Shown here piece after piece: positions 59,479-64,000 of a stretch of 64,000 nt of DNA. How positions within the stretch are numbered: position 1 is the first letter of the stretch; each line of letters opens with the position of its first letter. The notes under the pieces are model-generated. The model ran no database searches, was not told the DNA's origin, and saw only the letters and a program-made list of their open reading frames with translations. Where the stretch lies: NCBI GenBank assembly GCA_037013495.1, contig CM072812.1:74507840-74571839 (forward strand), given 5' to 3'. A program made the translations under genes and the position numbers. This stretch comes from Hippophae tibetana (Eukaryota; Streptophyta; Magnoliopsida; Rosales; Elaeagnaceae).

Positions 59479-61084
59479 ATGTCCACTAAAAGATTATCTA
59501 AGTCATATAAATCATTTGTGAATCAAATATCTAGTGTATCAGTACCTAAAAAAGTTCAGGATGCGTTGGGAGATCCAATATGGAGGAAGGAAATGGATGA
59601 AGAGATGGAGGCGTTAAAGAAGAACGATACTTGGCAACTTGTGCCACCATTACAAGGAAAAAAAGGCAGTTGGTTTTCGATGGGTGTTTACTGTAAAACA
59701 TAATGGTGATGGATCCATAAATTGGAATAAAGCTCGTCTTATAGCAAAAGGGTTTACTCAAACGTATGGTGTAGACTACGATGAGACTTTTGCTCTTGTT
59801 GCCAAAATGAACACGATTCAGGTTCTGCTCTCACTTGCTACTAACCTAAACTGGCCACTTCGGCAATTTGATGTCAAGAATGTGTTTCTTCATGGATAAT
59901 TAGTCGAGGAGGTGTACATGAGTCTTCCACCTAGGTATGTAGCTGATTCTCCTGGTAGTTTTGTATGCAAATTGAGGAAGTCTTTGTATGGCCTCAAGCA
60001 ATCCCCTCGAGCCTGGTTTGGAAGGTTTTCATAGTTTATGCAAAAGGTTGGTTACAGACAGAGTAATTCAGACCACACTCTATTTCTTAAACATCAACGA
60101 GGGAATGTAACAGCCCTAATCATTTATGTTGATGATATGGTAATCACTAGTGATGATACTATTGAGATGGATAAATTACAAAGACAGCTAGCCTCTGAAT
60201 TCGAGATGAAGGACTTAGGTGAACTAAAGTACTTCTTAGGAATTGAGGTAGCTAGTGGAAGAGAAGGAATATATCTGTGTCAAAGGAAGTACATTATTGA
60301 TATGCTAACAGAGACAAGTATGTTGAATTGCAAACCTATTGACACTCCTATTGAGCAAAACCATTGTTTAGCAGAGTATCCAAATCAGATACCAACTGAT
60401 CGAGCTCGCTATCAGAGATTGGTTGGACGTTTGATTTACTTATCTCATACTAGACCAGATGTTGCATATGCAGTAAGTATGGTGAGTCAGTTCATGCATA
60501 ATCCAAGTGAGAACCATATGAATGTTGTTTTGAGAATTTTAAGGTATTTGAAATTGGCTCCAGGAAGGGGAGTAATGTTCTCTAAACACAACAATCCTCT
60601 TGAAATCTGTGGATTCACAGATGCAGATTGGGAAGGAAGTATTACATATAGAAAGTCAACATTGGGTTATTTCACCTTTGTGGGAGGAAATTTGGTTACA
60701 TGGAAAAGTAAGAAGCAGAAAGTGGTGGCACGATCTAGTGCTGAAGCCGAGTATAAAGGTATGGCTCATAGGGTTTGCGAATTTCTATGGATAAGAACTT
60801 TGTTATTGGATTTGGGTTTCGAACTCAAAAATACTATGCAGATGTATTGTGACAATCGGGCAGGCATTGATATATCACAAAATCCATTACAACATGATCG
60901 CACTAAGCATGTAGAGATTGATCGTCACTTTATAAAAGAAAAGTTAGATGCCAAGCTTATTAGTTTTCCTTTTGTTCCCACAAAAGAGCAGCTTGTAGAT
61001 ATACTTACCAAGGGAGTTTCCAAGAAGGCATTATACGGTTCACTAAGCAAGTTGGGCATGATCGATATCTACGCACCAACTTGA
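59479..61084 (+). pseudogene. Outer copia reverse transcriptase and RNase H
   Basis: RT has a one-base shift near 59660, with GFRWVFTVKHNGDGSINWNKAR and QFDVKNVFLHG, then a TAA at 59897. The catalytic box is LIIYVDDMVITSDD. RNase H reads GFTDADWEGS, VARSSAEAEYKGMA, YCDNRAGIDISQNPLQ and HVEIDRHFIKEKL. From 60038 to 61084 the frame is open. It ends 7 bp before the 3' LTR. Confidence 0.92.
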
Positions 61085-61091
61085 GAGGAAG
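61081..61091 (+). other. Polypurine tract of outer copia
   Basis: TTGAGAGGAAG just before TGTTAATAAATC, the LTR start. Confidence 0.7.
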
Positions 61092-61249
61092 TGTTAATAA
61101 ATCATTAATGGTATATTAGTTGTATGCAACTAATATACTTTATCAACTGTATAGCACTTTTTTAAAAAGTAGATTCTTATTTCCTGTATTTAAACATGTC
61201 TTAGTATTCATTGTATTCTAAGATTGTAAATACATTTCCAATATATTCA
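61092..61249 (+). repeat. 3' LTR of outer copia
   Basis: 158 bp, TGTTAATAAA...ATATTCA. Matches 42440-42608 apart from the first 24 bases and the 38-bp duplication. Confidence 0.85.
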
Positions 61250-61259
61250 ATTTATTGGA

Positions 61260-63440
61260 GGGCCTATGAGAGGTTGCAGAGAACGTGTGCTAAGGAATAG
61301 CTTTATTGGAAGGATAGAGCGATGGGGATCACAACATCATGTACTTCCATACTCAAGTAGCAAACCGGCGACAAAGGGTGGCCATCAATGCGCTGAATAA
61401 TGATGGTGGGCGATAAGTCACGAATAAAATTGGGCTAGAGAGGGTTGTCACAAGCTTTTTTACTAATTTGTTTTCTTCTGGTAGTAGTGAGGATTATAAT
61501 GCTATTTTACACTCGGTCCAAGCAAGGGTTATGAAGGAACAAAATAACAAACTCATTCAGCCATTTTTTACCTGGAAATTAAACAAGTAGTGTTCCAAAT
61601 AAATCTCTCAAAAGCAATTGGGTCGGATGATATGTCATCTTTGTTTTTTCCAAAAATACTTTGAATATTATTGATGTTATTGTGGTACATGTAGTTAAAT
61701 TTTTTGCTGGTATGTTACTATCACTATTTTGACTAATTACACTCATATTATCCTGATACCCAAAGTGGATTCCCCAACATATATGACTCAACTAAGTTCG
61801 ATAAGAATTTGTAATGCCATCCATTAAGATAATTGCCAAAATTCTCACTAATTGGTTAAGGGAGATGATCTCTAATATTATCAACACTAACCAGACTGCA
61901 TTCATTCCATAGTATCTTATATTGGATATTATACTTATAGAACATGAGTTTCTGCATTCCCTTAAATGTATGAAATAGGATAAACAACAATATTTGGCAC
62001 TCAAGCTAGACATGAGCAAAGCCTATGATCGAGTGGAGCGGGACTTTCTAACAAGTGGGTTGAATGGATTATGGCATGTATTTCAACTGTCATTTATTCA
62101 TGTGTAGTGAAAGGAGAACCAGTGGGTTATTTTAGAGCTGAGTGGGGTATTCGACAAAGAGATTCATTGTTACCATTCCTTTTTCTTATTTGTGCTAAAG
62201 GATTATCTAGCTTGTTAGATAAAGAAAAATAAGCCGAAAATATTAGTGGCCTTCAGGTGAGTAGAACTGGTCCTACTATATCTCATTTATTATTTGCTGA
62301 TGACTCGTTAATTTTTTGCAAGTACTCCATGTTAGAAATTAATCATTTGATAACTATCTTGAAGTCATATGAAGAAGTGTCAGCACAAGTGGTTATTTAT
62401 CAAAAATCTACAAAAACTTTAGTTCCACTACTGATAATGTTATTCGTCAGTCTATTATAAAGAATATTGGGATTATTCCATGGGTTTTGATAAATATTTG
62501 GGTCTTTTTGCCTAATTTGGATTGGCAAAATGGGCACAGATTAATTACATTTTGGATAGAGTGTAAGAAATAATTCAACATTGGTCAACAAAATTGTTAT
62601 CCTTACCAATAAAAGAGGTGCCCTTAAAAGCAGTGGCATATGCTATGGCCAATTATGCTATGTAATGCTTTGTACTTCTAATGGGCTTATGCTTTGATAT
62701 CAAGGTTTCCTTACAAAATTTCTAGTGGGGAACTACAGATGGGCACCAAAAAACACACTAGTTAACATCGAAATAGTTGTGATTTAAAAGATGCAGGCGG
62801 CCTATGTTTCAAATATCTGAAGGAATTTAATCTGACAATGGTAGGAAAAAAGTATTGTCGATTGGTACAGTATCCAGACTCATTGATTGCTCAAGTGTAC
62901 AAAAGTAAATATTTTTGTGGGAGATATTTCCTTTTAGCTGGATTAGGCTATTCACCTTCCTAGGCTTGGTAGGCTATTTTAGAAGCAAGGAATGTCTTAG
63001 TTGCTAGCCTATGGTGGTAGATTCACAGAGGTACTTCTCTTAACATTTGGGGGGACATATGGCTACCAAATCCCCCTTTTTTTGACAGAATTTTGCTTCG
63101 ATCAATGGTTTTTGGCAGTTAATGACCTCGTAGACTTCCAACACTAGTGTTGGAATACTAATTGAGTATGTCAAGTTTTCAATGGTTTTCATGCGAAAAT
63201 GATCCAAAAAATTCCAATTCAACCAACAATGAGAGTGAATAAGTTAGTTTGGTACCTTACATCCCATAAGGACTATTCAATTAGTTTAGTTTATGCCATC
63301 ACTTGTGATGTATTAGGGAGACCAGTAGGCAGATCTAGCAATATTTCTGGTCAGGATAAGTTATTTAGAAGCTTAAAATGCCCCTAAAGGTTTGCCATTG
63401 CATTTAGCATTGTCTATATAATGCTTTAGCAGTGAAGCAT
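61260..63440 (+). pseudogene. Decayed L1-type LINE
   Basis: Scattered remains of a non-LTR retrotransposon ORF2 in many frames. Just after the copia LTR is a fragment of the region before RT. The RT itself is best at 62100-62450, with PVGYFRAEWGIRQRDSLLPF (R-Q-G-D-P-L-S-P-like) and HLLFADDSLIFCK (the FADD box). A C-terminal part at 63199-63420 includes KLVWYLTSHKDYSISLVYA, as in plant L1 tails. Dozens of stops. The 5' part of the LINE is not present on the other side of the copia. Confidence 0.85.
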
Positions 63441-63540
63441 ACTCTTATTACCAAAAAATGTGTGGTGTAGGATATAAACTACACACTTTGTGAGAATTAG
63501 GTTGAGACATTCTCACGTATTGTTAAGATGTCATGAGATT

Positions 63541-63620
63541 CACTACTATAATAGAGAGTATTTAAGTTGAGATTTAAAGTTGGTTTTTTTCTTAAAACTA
63601 ACTTATAACGAATTTTAAAG
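63541..63620. mobile_element. CACTA terminus fragment
   Basis: CACTACTATAATAGAGAG followed by TATTTAAGTTGAGATTTAAAG and GGTTTTTTTCTTAAAACTAAC. It resembles the complement of the right end of the element at 20155-20876. No second end is seen in the remaining sequence. Confidence 0.6.
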
Positions 63621-64000
63621 AGTTTGTATGCTTCAATATCAATGAAGCAATGAGGTATCCTAATGATATTAATTTATCTTATTATATTGACTTTATATAC
63701 TCTTGTGTTGAACATGTAATTGAGCAAGACCCATAGCTTGGATTTTGAAAATCCAAGAAATCCCACTAGTGTAATACATGTCAGTGCATACTTGGAAACT
63801 ATCATTGGAATCTCTTTCCCAAATTCCACCAAAGGTACGATTTGGGCTCTATTTCTTTGCCAAGTATCATTGAGAAGTTGTTACCCACTTTTGTGTAGGC
63901 ACCCATATTAGAATCAAAGCATCTTTTATTACACTTAAAATATGTATATTTCGAAGACAATGACACACTATCGGTCATCATTGCTATAGAATGATGAAAA
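63621..64000. other. No gene seen at right edge
   Basis: AT-rich. The short frame at 63720-63911 has no recognised domain. Confidence 0.5.

Larger units (their letters stand above)
42436..61249 (+). mobile_element. Outer Ty1/copia element split by a gypsy element
   Basis: 5' LTR to about 42608, primer site at 42612, leader, gag, then pol to 61084 and a 3' LTR at 61092-61249. The gypsy element 43434-56852 is inserted in gag. Without it the copia is about 5.4 kb. Small LTRs (about 160-170 bp) and the RNase H end DILTKGVS fit a short-LTR copia lineage. Many frameshifts and stops make it non-functional. Confidence 0.92.

Overview
The window reads as nuclear DNA from a flowering plant, most likely a eudicot. 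It is AT-rich, has no operons, and is packed with plant-type transposable elements: Ty1/copia, Ty3/gypsy (Athila/Tat-like), an L1-type LINE and CACTA elements. It holds one clearly intact host gene. That gene (23374-25215, + strand, single exon) encodes a LysM receptor-like pseudokinase of the NFP/NFR5/LYR type, the family that perceives lipo-chitooligosaccharides in root symbioses. The species cannot be named from this window.

Layout. 1-2630: a minus-strand copia pol fragment split by a 1.6 kb insertion with TG..CA ends and a 5-bp target duplication (probable solo LTR). 2744-4129: a second LTR-like repeat. 4130-6310: CACTA-like subterminal repeats and a GCACCA minisatellite. 7420-9781: repeat C and a copia deletion derivative in which gag is joined to the end of RNase H. 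10097-10785 and 20155-20876: two non-autonomous CACTA elements of one family. 11642-18480: two exon-like host fragments (SAC9-like and GRAM-domain-like), about 0.14 kb apart before a 6.5 kb copia element (11894-18365, perfect TSD) inserted at the splice acceptor of the second. 18830-22154: a CACTA terminus and a decayed copia relic. 23374-25215: the LysM receptor gene. 25216-42433: no gene, only decayed repeats, including minus-strand gag relics that look SIRE-type and two related multi-kb segments.

42436-61249: a copia element whose gag is split by a 13.4 kb Athila-like gypsy element (43434-56852). The gypsy element has 2-kb LTRs, a tRNA-Asp-type primer site, two tandem gag genes and a pol broken by stops and one frameshift. 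61260-63440: a decayed LINE. 63541: a CACTA end.

How the parts relate. The elements give a relative timetable. The gypsy element is younger than the outer copia, and the 11894 copia is young (5 transitions between 352-bp LTRs). None looks able to move alone, since each has stops, frameshifts or deletions. The most unusual structures are the double gag of the gypsy element, with a hairpin/GGAGG motif repeated after gag1 and after pol; the chimeric SAC9/GRAM exon pair; and a 29-G run inside a copia integrase.
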